Source: Paraglaciecola chathamensis S18K6
Lineage (GTDB): Bacteria; Pseudomonadota; Gammaproteobacteria; Enterobacterales; Alteromonadaceae
Direction: 5' to 3'
Assembly: GCA_000314955.1 (NCBI GenBank)
Contig: BAEM01000009.1
Location: 1-64,000 of the forward strand
Length of the DNA: 64,000 nucleotides
Of this stretch, positions 17,157 through 26,950 are shown piece after piece. The notes under the pieces are model-generated. The model saw nothing but the letters and a program-made list of their open reading frames with translations, made no database searches and was not told where the DNA came from. How positions within the stretch are numbered: position 1 is the first letter of the stretch; every line of letters starts with the position of its first letter. A program made the translations under genes and the position numbers.

Positions 17157-18587
17157 ATGTTCGCAGGCCTCGACTTTGGCACATCAAATTGCTCTATTGC
17201 CGTTATTGAAAACAATGCCCCTGTACTTATTCCCCTAGAAGATGGCAAATATCGCCTGCCTTCATCACTGTTTATCGAGCACAGCCAAAGTGCGCCTGCC
17301 AGCCTAACCACTCAGATGATCGACAACCATATCTCTTTGCTAAAAGACGATGCTAAAACGCCCCGCTCACTGAACCACGAGCAATTAGTTAACATGGCGC
17401 GCAAACAACTGCGCAATGAGCACAGGCTTAACACAGCTAATGACCAACCGGCACAAAGTATTGTTCAAGCGCTAGCGGCAAATGGTGATGTCATTTTTGG
17501 TGAAGAAGCAGAACTAACTCACGTAGCCGCCCCTGAAAGTGGCTTTTATGTTAAGTCGCCTAAATCATTCCTTGGGGCAGATATTAACGCTACCCAAAAA
17601 GCGGTATTCACCACAATTGTCGAAAAAATGCTGGCATTTATCAAACAAGAAGCCCAGTACATTAAGCAGCAAGAATTCAGTCAAATCATGATAGGCCGCC
17701 CTGTTAATTTTCATGGTTTACTAGGAAAAGACGGTAACAAACAAGCCTTAGGCATTATCGACAGCGCAGCAGCCAAAGTCGGCTTTAAAGACGTACAGTT
17801 TTTGATGGAGCCTGTTGCTGCAGCTTATGATTATGAACGTCAGTTAAGCGACGACAAACTCGTGCTTATTCTCGATTTAGGCGGTGGTACCACGGACTGT
17901 TCGATGATCAAAGTTGGCCCTAGCTATGTAAATTTAATCGACCGACAAGAGTGCATTTTAAGTCATACAGGCAAGCGTATAGGCGGTATCGATTTAGACA
18001 ACAAGCTCGCATTAATGGCACTGATGCCTGAATTTGGCAAGAATACGGTGTTAACCAATGGTTTACCGGTGCCTAATCATTTATTTAAGCAGGCAGTGAG
18101 CGTTAACGATGTAGCAGCCCAGCAGGAGTTTAATAGTCGTCTAACGGGCAAAGACATAGAAGAGTATTGTCGCATCAGCCCTAATCCAAAACTGAAGCGC
18201 TTAAAAACGCTGCGTGACGAAAAATATGGCTTACGGGTCAGTCGCAGCGCCGAGCAAGCCAAAATACTATTGTCAGAACAACAAAGTATTCAGTTGCCAT
18301 TGCACTACATTGAACGCGGATTAGATATACCAGTGACCCGCGCTCAATTAAGCGATGCCATTGCTGATGAACTCAATAAATTTGAAGGCTTAATGAAAGA
18401 AGCGATTACTCAAGCTGGCGCTAACCCTGATGTGCTTTACGTGACCGGCGGTACAGCTATGTCACCTGTTGTACAGCAGTGGATAAATTCGGTGTTTCCC
18501 AATTTAGAGATTGTTATTGGTGATCATTTCGGCAGTGTCACCTCAGGCCTAACGACCCACGCACAACGTATATTCGGGGCTCAATAA
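17157..18587 (+). CDS. yegD: Hsp70-family protein, YegD-like
   Basis: 476 residues, with the actin-like ATPase fold but without the full DnaK substrate-binding domain. The phosphate-binding motifs are GLDFGTSNCSIAV (residues 4-16) and ILDLGGGTTDCS. VKSPKSFLGA, IGRPVNF and EPVAAAYDYE closely resemble E. coli YegD, an Hsp70 relative of unknown role, also near 450 residues. The start has a good AAGGA site. It is transcribed divergently from the unknown exported protein across about 200 bases and has no dnaJ or grpE partner here. Its stop codon is 34 bases from that of the convergent mannitol dehydrogenase. Confidence 0.87.
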   Translation: MFAGLDFGTSNCSIAVIENNAPVLIPLEDGKYRLPSSLFIEHSQSAPASLTTQMIDNHISLLKDDAKTPRSLNHEQLVNMARKQLRNEHRLNTANDQPAQSIVQALAANGDVIFGEEAELTHVAAPESGFYVKSPKSFLGADINATQKAVFTTIVEKMLAFIKQEAQYIKQQEFSQIMIGRPVNFHGLLGKDGNKQALGIIDSAAAKVGFKDVQFLMEPVAAAYDYERQLSDDKLVLILDLGGGTTDCSMIKVGPSYVNLIDRQECILSHTGKRIGGIDLDNKLALMALMPEFGKNTVLTNGLPVPNHLFKQAVSVNDVAAQQEFNSRLTGKDIEEYCRISPNPKLKRLKTLRDEKYGLRVSRSAEQAKILLSEQQSIQLPLHYIERGLDIPVTRAQLSDAIADELNKFEGLMKEAITQAGANPDVLYVTGGTAMSPVVQQWINSVFPNLEIVIGDHFGSVTSGLTTHAQRIFGAQ

Positions 18588-18621
18588 GCCCCTAATACGT
18601 TAAAGTAACACTGCGAATGCG

Positions 18622-20124
18622 TTAGTTAGCTTGGCTCACCACCGCTTGCATTTGTGCCTTAATATCACCTTGAGCATAAAGCGTTTCGATTTGACGCTTA
18701 TATTCGGTGACAAATCTTGGCTGCTTTTTCACATCAGCGAAAATGCTATCTAGTTGCAAAAATGCTAATGGGTCATCAGATGTTTGCTGTGCGGCCTTGT
18801 GTAAATCAGCAGCCATCACATCATTGATATCCAGTGCTTTGCCATTCTTGTTCACCTGCTTATCGCTGTAATAGCACCAAGCAGCAACCACTAAGGTGGC
18901 ACACGCTATGTCACCGTCATTGGCTAAATTTTGCAGCAAAGTAGGGAGCAAAAACGTCGATACTTTTGACGAGCTTTCTAAACAAATACGTGACAAGTTA
19001 TCTTTGATGTTCGGATTAGCAAAGCGCTCAAACAATACGTCTTTGTATTCGGTTAAATCGATTCCTTCCACTGGGTCAAGAATAGGCGTTACTTCAGCAT
19101 CCATAAACAAACGCAGGTAACGGGCAAAAAGTGGCTCTTGCACTGCCCCATCAATGGTTTCCTGCTCATCAATTGAGCCCAAAATACCTAGAACAGAGTG
19201 CCCCGCATTGAGTAAGCGGATTTTCATTTTTTCGTATGGAGTTACGTCAGCGACAAACTGCGCACCAACTTGCTCCCATAATGGACGAACATCGCTGAAT
19301 TTGTCTTCAATAATCCATTGCAGGAAAGGTTCACAAACGACAGGCCAGTTATCCTTAACGCCCACTTCCTCCGCTAAGTAAGCCATATCGGCCGCTGTAG
19401 TTGCAGGTGTGATACGGTCAACCATGGCGTTTGGAAATTGCACTTCCTCGGCTATCCAGCTCGCTAAGGCTTTATCATATTGCCCTACATAGGCTAACAA
19501 CATCTTGCGCGTCATATTGCCGTTATGTTGAATATTATCGCAAGACTGTATCGTAAACGGTTTTTTACCTGCATCTTTACGCAGTTTTAGCGCCGCAGCC
19601 AAATAACCGAAAACTAAACGTGGCGAACCAGGATTCGCTAAATCATGTACGACATCAGGGTGCGTAAAATCAAATTCATCGGTCACGGGGTTAAAGTTAT
19701 AGCCCCCTTCGGTGATGGTCAAAGAAACAATTTTAGTCTCGTCACTGGCCATCTTATCGATAACTTTTTGCGGTGCATCACAGCTGAGTAAAAAGTCAGT
19801 CAAACAACCAATAACTCGGTTTTCAACTTGCCCATTCGGGTGCTTAACAACCAGAGTATATAAATAGTCTTGCTCTTGAAGAATTGACTGCATTTTACGG
19901 TCGCCTTCACGCAAACCAACACCGCAGATCCCCCAAGACAAATCACCGCTTTGTTGCATGTAATCGTCGGTATAAAACGCTTCATGAGAGCGATGAAAGC
20001 CGCCTACTCCAATATGCACAATCCCTGCCGTTACCTGACTACGGTCATAATTCGGTACTGTGATGCTATCTGGCAGCGAAGATAAATTTGCTTGATTTAA
20101 TAAAATAGAATCGTTGATAGTCAT
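18622..20124 (-). CDS. Mannitol 2-dehydrogenase (long-chain polyol dehydrogenase family)
   Basis: 500 residues, the length of Pseudomonas fluorescens mannitol 2-dehydrogenase (about 493), which it resembles throughout: HIGVGGFHRSHEAFYTDD near residue 36, SLTITEGGYNF, FPNAMVDRITP and WPVVCEPFLQWI. The catalytic pattern Lys...Asn-x-x-His is present as KIRLLNAGH. It oxidises D-mannitol to D-fructose with NAD(P)+. Fructuronate or tagaturonate reductases belong to the same superfamily but lack some of these segments, so mannitol or arabinitol is most likely. It is the second gene of a two-gene operon: the permease upstream ends 10 bases before this ATG. Mannitol is a major storage sugar of brown algae, which fits a marine host. 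Confidence 0.87.
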   Translation of the reverse strand: MTINDSILLNQANLSSLPDSITVPNYDRSQVTAGIVHIGVGGFHRSHEAFYTDDYMQQSGDLSWGICGVGLREGDRKMQSILQEQDYLYTLVVKHPNGQVENRVIGCLTDFLLSCDAPQKVIDKMASDETKIVSLTITEGGYNFNPVTDEFDFTHPDVVHDLANPGSPRLVFGYLAAALKLRKDAGKKPFTIQSCDNIQHNGNMTRKMLLAYVGQYDKALASWIAEEVQFPNAMVDRITPATTAADMAYLAEEVGVKDNWPVVCEPFLQWIIEDKFSDVRPLWEQVGAQFVADVTPYEKMKIRLLNAGHSVLGILGSIDEQETIDGAVQEPLFARYLRLFMDAEVTPILDPVEGIDLTEYKDVLFERFANPNIKDNLSRICLESSSKVSTFLLPTLLQNLANDGDIACATLVVAAWCYYSDKQVNKNGKALDINDVMAADLHKAAQQTSDDPLAFLQLDSIFADVKKQPRFVTEYKRQIETLYAQGDIKAQMQAVVSQAN

Positions 20125-20134
20125 ATTTTTTGTC

Positions 20135-21859
20135 CTAAACTGTCATGCCAGCGGCATTTTTTTTGCGCTGCATTGCCCAATATGCGGTGAAGAAGTAAAT
20201 AAGCGTGCAGATAAAGCCTACGTTGAAAAACAAGTCACGGTTGACTTCGTAGTTTGCGATGTCGGCACTAAAGAACATGGTGTTACACGCTAAAATGAAG
20301 GTGATAACTAAGCTTGAAATCGAAATCACACGCAACACTTTCGTCAATGCTGAAACGTCCTGCACGTGCTCTGGTTCAAGGGCCGCTTGTGCTGCCTGAT
20401 GCTGTTCAACTTGCTCATTGAACGCTTCCATTTTGGCTTGCTCTTCAGGGTATTTTTCAGCCGCACCATGGCGCTTAGCCATAAAGGTGTAAACGAAAAT
20501 AGTGAAGAACCAAGTAGGAATAAATAGGTAGTAGAATGACAACACATCTAGTGCATTCAAACCAAAGCCAAACACCAAGCCTAGGCCCCATGCCATAACA
20601 GCGGGACGACTATGGCTAAGCTGGCGATAGGCCACCCAGTAGCGAGTAAAGCCGATACGCGGAAAGATAAAGTGTTCAGCAAACACAATAGCGCCAACGG
20701 GCACAACCAATAAACCAGCGTACGTAAGTAGCGGTAATAGTTTAGTGAACACGAATGGGAAACATGCGACCGCCACGGTAACTAAACCCACAGTCAAAGT
20801 GGTTTTGGTACGAGAATACTCTTTAAAAATAGCCTGAGCCGCTAACCCTGCGCGGTAAAGATTGGCATTCGCTGTGGTCCAGCCGGCCACGATGACAATC
20901 ACCAAACCTGACAATCCAAGGGCATGATACGCCACGTCACCTGGATCTAATTCCGAAATCGATTTTTGAACGATAACGGCAGTACCTGCCCCCATGATCC
21001 CTGCAGAAATCCACGCAATATAATGACCAAATAACATACCAGCAGACGTACACAAACCGTAAGAGCGTTTGCGCGCATAACGCAGTATCGCCATATCGAT
21101 TAAACCGAAGTGAGTAATGGTGTTAGCAGCCCATGAGAAACCAATTACTTCGAGCAAACCTATACCCGGTTCACCATTGGTATCCAGCCCTGTCCATACC
21201 GATACACTACCGATATGCATAAAGTCCGACCAACTACTTAATCCTGTTTGTCCAATGACCGAATCGGCCAACGCAGGCATCAAAATCAAAGGCCCACTAA
21301 CAAACATCACAAGTAACCAAGGTGCACAGATACCCGAAAAGTTTGATACTGCCGTAAAGCCATACATGGCGACAAGCACAACGATAATCCCAACCGCTAG
21401 CACAATAGCCACAAACCAAGGATTGGTTGGGTACCAATTAAGCTGTGCAGGAATATCGAACGCAAAGCGCACCGCAGTAGCGGATACAGTGATCATGGCG
21501 GCAGATATCACAGTGAAAATAATAACATTCGCCCAGTTATAGAGCTTAGTCATTGAATCACCGGCAATTTTTTGCAGATAAGTATAAAGACTTAAACGCG
21601 TTTCAACCGCAATAGGTGTGGTGATAAGTGTCCAGCTGAGTACCGCTAAAATATTACCAATTAACAAACCTAATAAAATGTCTGTCATGGTCGCGCCAAG
21701 CGCTACGAATGTAGCACCAAATACAAATTCAGTTGCCGCAACATGCTCACCGGCATAAAGGCCTAGAAAGTGAGTCCAGCCTTTTAGTTTGTGTTTCGGG
21801 ATAGGTAGCTGCTCTTCGCTAATATCACCGATACTGCTGTTATGCGTTTGAGACGTCAT
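20135..21859 (-). CDS. NCS1 / purine-cytosine permease-like transporter
   Basis: 574 residues with about 12 hydrophobic segments plus two more near the C-terminus after an Ala/Gln/Glu-rich cytoplasmic stretch (EEQAKMEAFNEQVEQHQAA). The core looks like the nucleobase:cation symporter-1 or cytosine permease family (GEHVAATEFVFGATFVALGA, GLSGLVIVIVAGWTTANANL). Known NCS1 members carry nucleobases, hydantoins, thiamine or pyridoxine. This one is co-transcribed with a mannitol dehydrogenase, so I infer polyol uptake, which would be new for the family. Transcription should begin in the spacer 21860-22355, which holds a 12-bp palindrome. Confidence 0.8.
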   Translation of the reverse strand: MTSQTHNSSIGDISEEQLPIPKHKLKGWTHFLGLYAGEHVAATEFVFGATFVALGATMTDILLGLLIGNILAVLSWTLITTPIAVETRLSLYTYLQKIAGDSMTKLYNWANVIIFTVISAAMITVSATAVRFAFDIPAQLNWYPTNPWFVAIVLAVGIIVVLVAMYGFTAVSNFSGICAPWLLVMFVSGPLILMPALADSVIGQTGLSSWSDFMHIGSVSVWTGLDTNGEPGIGLLEVIGFSWAANTITHFGLIDMAILRYARKRSYGLCTSAGMLFGHYIAWISAGIMGAGTAVIVQKSISELDPGDVAYHALGLSGLVIVIVAGWTTANANLYRAGLAAQAIFKEYSRTKTTLTVGLVTVAVACFPFVFTKLLPLLTYAGLLVVPVGAIVFAEHFIFPRIGFTRYWVAYRQLSHSRPAVMAWGLGLVFGFGLNALDVLSFYYLFIPTWFFTIFVYTFMAKRHGAAEKYPEEQAKMEAFNEQVEQHQAAQAALEPEHVQDVSALTKVLRVISISSLVITFILACNTMFFSADIANYEVNRDLFFNVGFICTLIYFFTAYWAMQRKKNAAGMTV

Positions 21860-21999
21860 AGTTTATTCAACCTGTGTCAATTTAAGTCCGGGCGAGTCCC
21901 ATATAGCTGACATCGCGTTACTAATTAGTGAAAGTGGGCCTCAAACGATCGAACCAATCCCCGAATCAACCCACACACTTTAGTACTTCATTTCAAAAT

Positions 22000-22026
22000 G
22001 AGCATATGCTCTAGTGGCGAGCATAT
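22000..22026. promoter_or_regulatory. Candidate operator: palindrome plus repeated half
   Basis: GAGCATATGCTC at 22000-22011 is a perfect 12-bp palindrome. GAGCATAT occurs again in the same orientation at 22019-22026. The pair lies about 140-165 bases before the permease start. A dimeric repressor or activator of the mannitol operon could bind here, but no regulator gene is adjacent. Confidence 0.45.
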
Positions 22027-22322
22027 TCCCAAAATTGAATATCACTTGTCAACTCTTTGTTAATGGTCTGAGCACAGCAAACTGCTGTTCAATTAGTAAG
22101 CAGCCCGCTACCAGGTATTCGAGAGTACCTTAGCGAATCCATTTAATATTTATTTATTTCAATAAGTTGAATGAAAATAACTGGCTTTTTTTTAGTCAGC
22201 AAAAAATGAGGAAGTAAAGTTTTTGTAAATAAACAAAAGTAAAAAAAGCATTTTTTTTGAACAAAAAGTTCTAACAAAAATAAAATGTGACAAAGATCGT
22301 TAAAGGGTTTTAACGTTATAAG

Positions 22323-22346
22323 AAGGGCGCAGCCTGTTACGCCCTT
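22323..22346 (-). terminator. Terminator after the PhoD-like gene
   Basis: AAGGGCG / CGCCCTT, a 7-bp stem with a 10-base loop, just past the phosphatase stop codon in its direction of transcription. The bases after it are only partly T-rich, so efficiency is uncertain. Confidence 0.6.
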
Positions 22347-22355
22347 TTGTGATTT

Positions 22356-24773
22356 CTAGCTCAATCGATTTTTACCCAAGTTTTCCTCTTTATGAATGGT
22401 GACGGGCCAGCCTTCATATTGATTTGAAGTTTTATTATCGTTTACATCAATAAGAAACTTGTAGGCATCCATGGTGTAAGTTTGGGCATCGGTATCAAAG
22501 GTTATTATGCCGAAACCGCTGCCTTTTTCATGGGCTTTCACATAACGATTCTCTGACTTCCCAACCAATGGATTAGCCACCGCGTAAACATACATCTTGT
22601 TGCCGAATGCATCCAAATACTCACCGGTATTACTTAAACCGTGTGCTGGGCGATTATTCACCTCAAATCCCACCGCATCAGGTTTCCACCAGCGCGGCCA
22701 CCCTGCTGCAATAGCAGGGCTACAAAACGCCCAATTACTATCGCGCTGCTTATTGACACCATATTGTGACAAGGTGCCTAAATGCGTATCACCGCAAATA
22801 TGCAAAGCCGCTGACTCACGCATGATATCAATAGCATTGTTGCGTGCGGTTGCAGGCCAACCACTGCTATCAAAGTCATATTTCAAGTAACGATCGGGTC
22901 GCGGTTGATGTGTCGCAATACCGGCAAATACCGTTTGACTCAGTACCGCTTTAAGTTCGTGACCACGCCAGTCTTGCGCCCATTGCTTCAAGTAAACCTC
23001 TTGCCGTTGGCCCAATAAGGCTAAATCAGGACCATCAAAGTCTGGATTAATATATCCTGGGGTTTCATCTTGCCCAGTTTCGCCTACGACCACACCTATC
23101 CCTTCAGGCGCACTTTTCCATTGCCGGTCAGCCAAAATTGCAAACCCGACATTGCCATACACTAAGCTTCCATAGTAACTGCTGATACCGCTTGGATTTG
23201 GACGAGTATCAAACCCTGTTGGGTGATGCGCCGTATTCGTTTTATGTACCACGTTAACCATAGACATAGGCTGAATGTAGCCCCCTAAAATACTCGCTGA
23301 CGGGTCACGTTCAATGTGTTGCATAGGTGCGCCGCCCTCTCCCCACAAATTACCTTGTAATACATCATGATCATCAGGTAAGCACACAGTTGGACGATCG
23401 CGCATAACATCCCTAAAAGACCAACCGAACTGATAGTACATACGCAAATAATTCAGGGTTGCTCGGTCTGCTGGCGCCCTGACATACCCATAACCACCGT
23501 GGTGCTCGTATAATTGATCCCCAGAGAAAAACACCAAATCTGGGTCAAGCTTTTGTAAGTTTTCAGCCACCGGCGTGTAAGGAAAGGCATAATCGTTTTG
23601 GCATGTTAGCGATGCCATACGCAACGGACGACCGTCCGGATTCGCTTGAATGGTGCCGGAATAGATATCAGGTGTTTGGGAACCATCTTTATGGAACTGG
23701 TTGTATATCACACGAAACGCCGTGTTTTGGCTCTCATCCCAGTTTTCCTGGGTAAAGGTCGCTAGTGATGCCGCCGGGTCAATCTGGCTGTGACCGATTG
23801 CGTGCCACTGCCCATCACGTTTGACTTGCAGTTCAACATTTTGATTGTCTTTTTGCCCCATAGGGCCAAGTAAAGCACTGAGTTTAAGCACAAACCCTTT
23901 TTCACTCTGAGAGTCGTTCAGGGTGTACATAGTCCACAAAATAGGCCCGAAGCGCTGCTCATCAGAGTACTCGAAGGCATCTCCCGACATGCACCACTGG
24001 CTAAACCGATAGCGACTACCGTTATGCTCTAGTGCGTCTGTTTGAAAGTCTGTGGCCGGTAAAGCAAAATTACTTACCAAGGCAACATTTCCCAGGATCT
24101 CATCGGCTGAGACCAGCAAAGAATGTGCACCGAGTTCAGTTTGAGAGTTTGGGAGTCGCACCTTAACATCGAGTAACATAGCCCCAACCTGAGGCGTACC
24201 TGTAATGATTAAATCCACCGGCTGACCAGCAATATCTTGCACCAAGGTAACGCGCTCGCCCCCTATAACTAAGGTGTTTTTCACGACCCCAATATCAAAA
24301 CCGTCACGCACGAAACAATTACTTTTGTAGTCATTTATTTCACTGCGCGCCCCTAAGCGCACTCCCCCACCGCCATCATTGGCGTTCTCAGACATATTCT
24401 GAATACGCACACTGAGGGTGAAACTCCCCTGTGGATTGGCTAACTGATGGGTAAGTGAATGAACACTGCGATTTCCACCAGGATTAATACAATGGGCGTG
24501 CCCATCTTTTACCCGCCAATCTTCCATAGGGTTTGCCCAGTATTCGCCGCCTAGCCAAACTCGATCGTGGGTTTGTTGCCATGGGTCTTGGGTATTAGAC
24601 GTTAACTTAGCGGGTTTAGTTGTAGCCGTGTTAGTTTGACTAGCACTAAGGGAGTTTGCACACCCAGCACTCGCAGCAAGCACGCCAACCCCGACTCCAG
24701 CGCCGACAAATTTCAGCGCATCTCGTCTTGATACGCCCTTGTTACTGCTGTTATTCGCCTTGCTGCCTTTCAT
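22356..24773 (-). CDS. Tat-exported PhoD-like metallophosphatase
   Basis: About 805 residues from the ATG at 24773, chosen because it puts the twin-arginine signal SRRDALKF at residues 15-22 and follows a GGTGGTG site. The signal ends in ASAGC (C38), so it may be lipidated after Tat export, which suits a folded metal enzyme. Residues about 50-270 form a beta-rich domain (GSFTLSVRIQNMS) not found in classical PhoD. The second half has the PhoD-type metallophosphatase motifs: FFSGDQLYEHHGG, CLPDDHDVLQGN and ALHICGDTHLG. PhoD enzymes are alkaline phosphodi- or monoesterases that need calcium and iron. Length is well above the usual 500-600. No phosphate-regulon gene is next to it. Confidence 0.8.
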   Translation of the reverse strand: MKGSKANNSSNKGVSRRDALKFVGAGVGVGVLAASAGCANSLSASQTNTATTKPAKLTSNTQDPWQQTHDRVWLGGEYWANPMEDWRVKDGHAHCINPGGNRSVHSLTHQLANPQGSFTLSVRIQNMSENANDGGGGVRLGARSEINDYKSNCFVRDGFDIGVVKNTLVIGGERVTLVQDIAGQPVDLIITGTPQVGAMLLDVKVRLPNSQTELGAHSLLVSADEILGNVALVSNFALPATDFQTDALEHNGSRYRFSQWCMSGDAFEYSDEQRFGPILWTMYTLNDSQSEKGFVLKLSALLGPMGQKDNQNVELQVKRDGQWHAIGHSQIDPAASLATFTQENWDESQNTAFRVIYNQFHKDGSQTPDIYSGTIQANPDGRPLRMASLTCQNDYAFPYTPVAENLQKLDPDLVFFSGDQLYEHHGGYGYVRAPADRATLNYLRMYYQFGWSFRDVMRDRPTVCLPDDHDVLQGNLWGEGGAPMQHIERDPSASILGGYIQPMSMVNVVHKTNTAHHPTGFDTRPNPSGISSYYGSLVYGNVGFAILADRQWKSAPEGIGVVVGETGQDETPGYINPDFDGPDLALLGQRQEVYLKQWAQDWRGHELKAVLSQTVFAGIATHQPRPDRYLKYDFDSSGWPATARNNAIDIMRESAALHICGDTHLGTLSQYGVNKQRDSNWAFCSPAIAAGWPRWWKPDAVGFEVNNRPAHGLSNTGEYLDAFGNKMYVYAVANPLVGKSENRYVKAHEKGSGFGIITFDTDAQTYTMDAYKFLIDVNDNKTSNQYEGWPVTIHKEENLGKNRLS

Positions 24774-25027
24774 ACACCACCACATTGATAATTGTAATTT
24801 GTTAACAATTATTATACGAAGTGGAAAACAAAAAACCACTCTTATTTGACATTTTATGAATACGGTTTCCCATTTACTACTTAACGGCTAAGCAATAAGC
24901 GGCAGGAGGAAGCGTCACCAGTTGCTACTTTACAACCAATGACCAAAACCGGTCACTACACCCGAACGGCTTTTATTGCTACACTACTGTCATTACATAC
25001 AGCATTATTACCTACAGTCTTGTTTTT

Positions 25028-26941
25028 ATGATTTTATATATAGCCGAAAAGCCCAGCTTAGGGCGCGCCATTGCACAAGGCTTCAGCGGGCAGCAACAGA
25101 AAAGTGACGGCTATATTAAACTTGCAAATGGCGACTGCGTAACTTGGTGTATCGGCCATTTGCTTGAACAAGCAGAGCCCGACAAATACGACCCAGCGTA
25201 TGCAAAGTGGGCGCTACAGCATTTACCCATTGTCCCCCAAGACTGGATATTGGTTCCCAAAAAAGGCACCAGTAAACAGTTATCAGTGATAAAGCGTTTA
25301 TTGAAAACAGCCACCAAGGTGATTAATGCTGGCGATCCAGACCGCGAGGGCCAGCTACTGGTCGACGAAGTCATCACCTATTGCAAGGTAAAACGCGACA
25401 TTATCGACAACGCTGGGCGCTTACTTATCAATGATTTAAACCTAAATGCGGTTAAAAAGTCGCTAACGAATATTCGCCCGAATCGCGAATTTACCGGCTT
25501 GTCTATCTCTGCCTTAGCTCGTTCTAGAGCCGACTGGCTCTATGGTTTAAATTTAACCCGAGCATATACTCTGCTCGGGCAGCGCGGCGGGTACTCAGGA
25601 GTGTTATCTGTGGGCCGGGTACAAACGCCAGTACTTGGCTTGGTTGTCAGGCGAGATGCAGAAATAGCACAATTTGAGTCGAAACCCTTTTATGACGTCA
25701 TAGCCACGCTCGCCACACAAACCAGCCCAAGTCGCCAAACGTTTACTGCAAAGTGGCAACCCAGTGCAGCCTGCGAGCCTTATCAAGACGAAGAAGGTAG
25801 GGTGATTGTTAAAAGGCTCGCTGAAACCGTAGTGAATAAAACCCGCGGCCAGCCGGGGATAGTCGAATCATACACAGTGAAAGACAAACAAAGTCCGCCA
25901 CCACTGCCATACAACTTATCAGCGCTGCAAATCGACGCATCTAAGCGCTACAACCTATCGCCTAAGGCTGTACTGAATGTGTGCCAGTCTTTGTACGAGC
26001 GACATCAATTAATTACTTATCCCCGCTCTGATTCGCGGTATTTACCCATGGAACATTTCAAGGATGCGCAAAACGTATTAAGTGCGATAAAAGCCAATGC
26101 TCCTGACCAGAAAAGCGCTGTGGACAATGCCAATAGCAAGCTTAAGTCAAAAGCCTGGAACGACAGCAAAGTAGATGCTCACCATGCGATTATTCCAACA
26201 TCACGTCGCAAAGCACTAGCAAGTTTAAGTGGTGATGAGGCAAAGATTTATCAGCTAATTTCTACTCAATATGTGATGCAGTTTTATGGCCCCCATAAGT
26301 ATCAAGAACAGGTAGCCGTGGTGACGATTGCTGGGGGAACCTTTGTAGCCAAAGCAAAAGCCACCACAGATAAAGGCTGGTTGGCATTAACAAAGCAGAG
26401 TGAAGCTAAGCAAGAGCCTGCTCTGCCCTCTTTGGTAAAAGGCCAAGTGCTCGATTGTGTTGACTCTCAGTTAGTCGAAAAACAAACGTCGCCTCCTAAA
26501 CATTTCACCGAAGCAACGCTACTGGCTGCCATGACTGGCATAGCCCGTTATGTGCAGGATGCGAATATTAAAAAGATCCTCAAAGAAACAGACGGCTTAG
26601 GAACCGAAGCAACCCGAGCCTCGATTATCGATTTATTGTTTAAACGTCAATTTACGCAAAAAAGCGGCAAAGAAATACACGCCACCCCCACAGGTAAGGC
26701 GTTAGTAAACGCCTTGCCAAGTGAATCAACCTTGCCGGATATGACCGCCATTTGGGAAGCGAATCTGGATAAAATATCTCAGCGACAAATGCGCTATCAA
26801 GATTTTATGCAACCTCTTACACACACCATAGGCGAGTTAATCAACGCCAGTCAGCGCATCGATACCAGTCAGTTTGCAGGCCTTGCTTCCACCAAGCCGG
26901 CCTATAAAAAGAAGTGGCGTAAGAAGAAAAAAGCCAGTTAA
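25028..26941 (+). CDS. topB: DNA topoisomerase III
   Basis: 637 residues, a type IA topoisomerase close in length to E. coli TopB. The Toprim acidic residues are present (YIAEKPSLG at the N-terminus, GDPDREGQ near residue 100). The DNA-cleaving tyrosine is Y331 in LITYPRSDSRYL. GLGTEATRASII near residue 525 is typical of the family. The C-terminus lacks zinc fingers and ends in a very basic tail (KKKWRKKKKAS) that probably binds DNA. It relaxes supercoils and unlinks DNA during replication and recombination. The ATG start lacks a good ribosome-binding site. The spacer to the divergent phosphatase gene (24774-25027) contains the palindrome TTGTTAACAA. Confidence 0.95.
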   Translation: MILYIAEKPSLGRAIAQGFSGQQQKSDGYIKLANGDCVTWCIGHLLEQAEPDKYDPAYAKWALQHLPIVPQDWILVPKKGTSKQLSVIKRLLKTATKVINAGDPDREGQLLVDEVITYCKVKRDIIDNAGRLLINDLNLNAVKKSLTNIRPNREFTGLSISALARSRADWLYGLNLTRAYTLLGQRGGYSGVLSVGRVQTPVLGLVVRRDAEIAQFESKPFYDVIATLATQTSPSRQTFTAKWQPSAACEPYQDEEGRVIVKRLAETVVNKTRGQPGIVESYTVKDKQSPPPLPYNLSALQIDASKRYNLSPKAVLNVCQSLYERHQLITYPRSDSRYLPMEHFKDAQNVLSAIKANAPDQKSAVDNANSKLKSKAWNDSKVDAHHAIIPTSRRKALASLSGDEAKIYQLISTQYVMQFYGPHKYQEQVAVVTIAGGTFVAKAKATTDKGWLALTKQSEAKQEPALPSLVKGQVLDCVDSQLVEKQTSPPKHFTEATLLAAMTGIARYVQDANIKKILKETDGLGTEATRASIIDLLFKRQFTQKSGKEIHATPTGKALVNALPSESTLPDMTAIWEANLDKISQRQMRYQDFMQPLTHTIGELINASQRIDTSQFAGLASTKPAYKKKWRKKKKAS

Positions 26942-26950
26942 TACCACCGA

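Larger units (their letters stand above)
21860..22355. other. 496-base intergenic region upstream of the permease-mannitol operon
   Basis: No convincing gene. It holds the palindrome at 22000-22011, several A/T-runs (22190-22290) and the terminator of the phosphatase gene at its right end. The A/T-rich part may be curved and could include the operon promoter, but I could not pick a clear -35/-10 pair. Confidence 0.6.

Noticed and set aside
24799-24808. TTGTTAACAA, similar to the palindrome before dctP
   Set aside because: Ten bases around a common hexamer are too little to claim a shared regulator.
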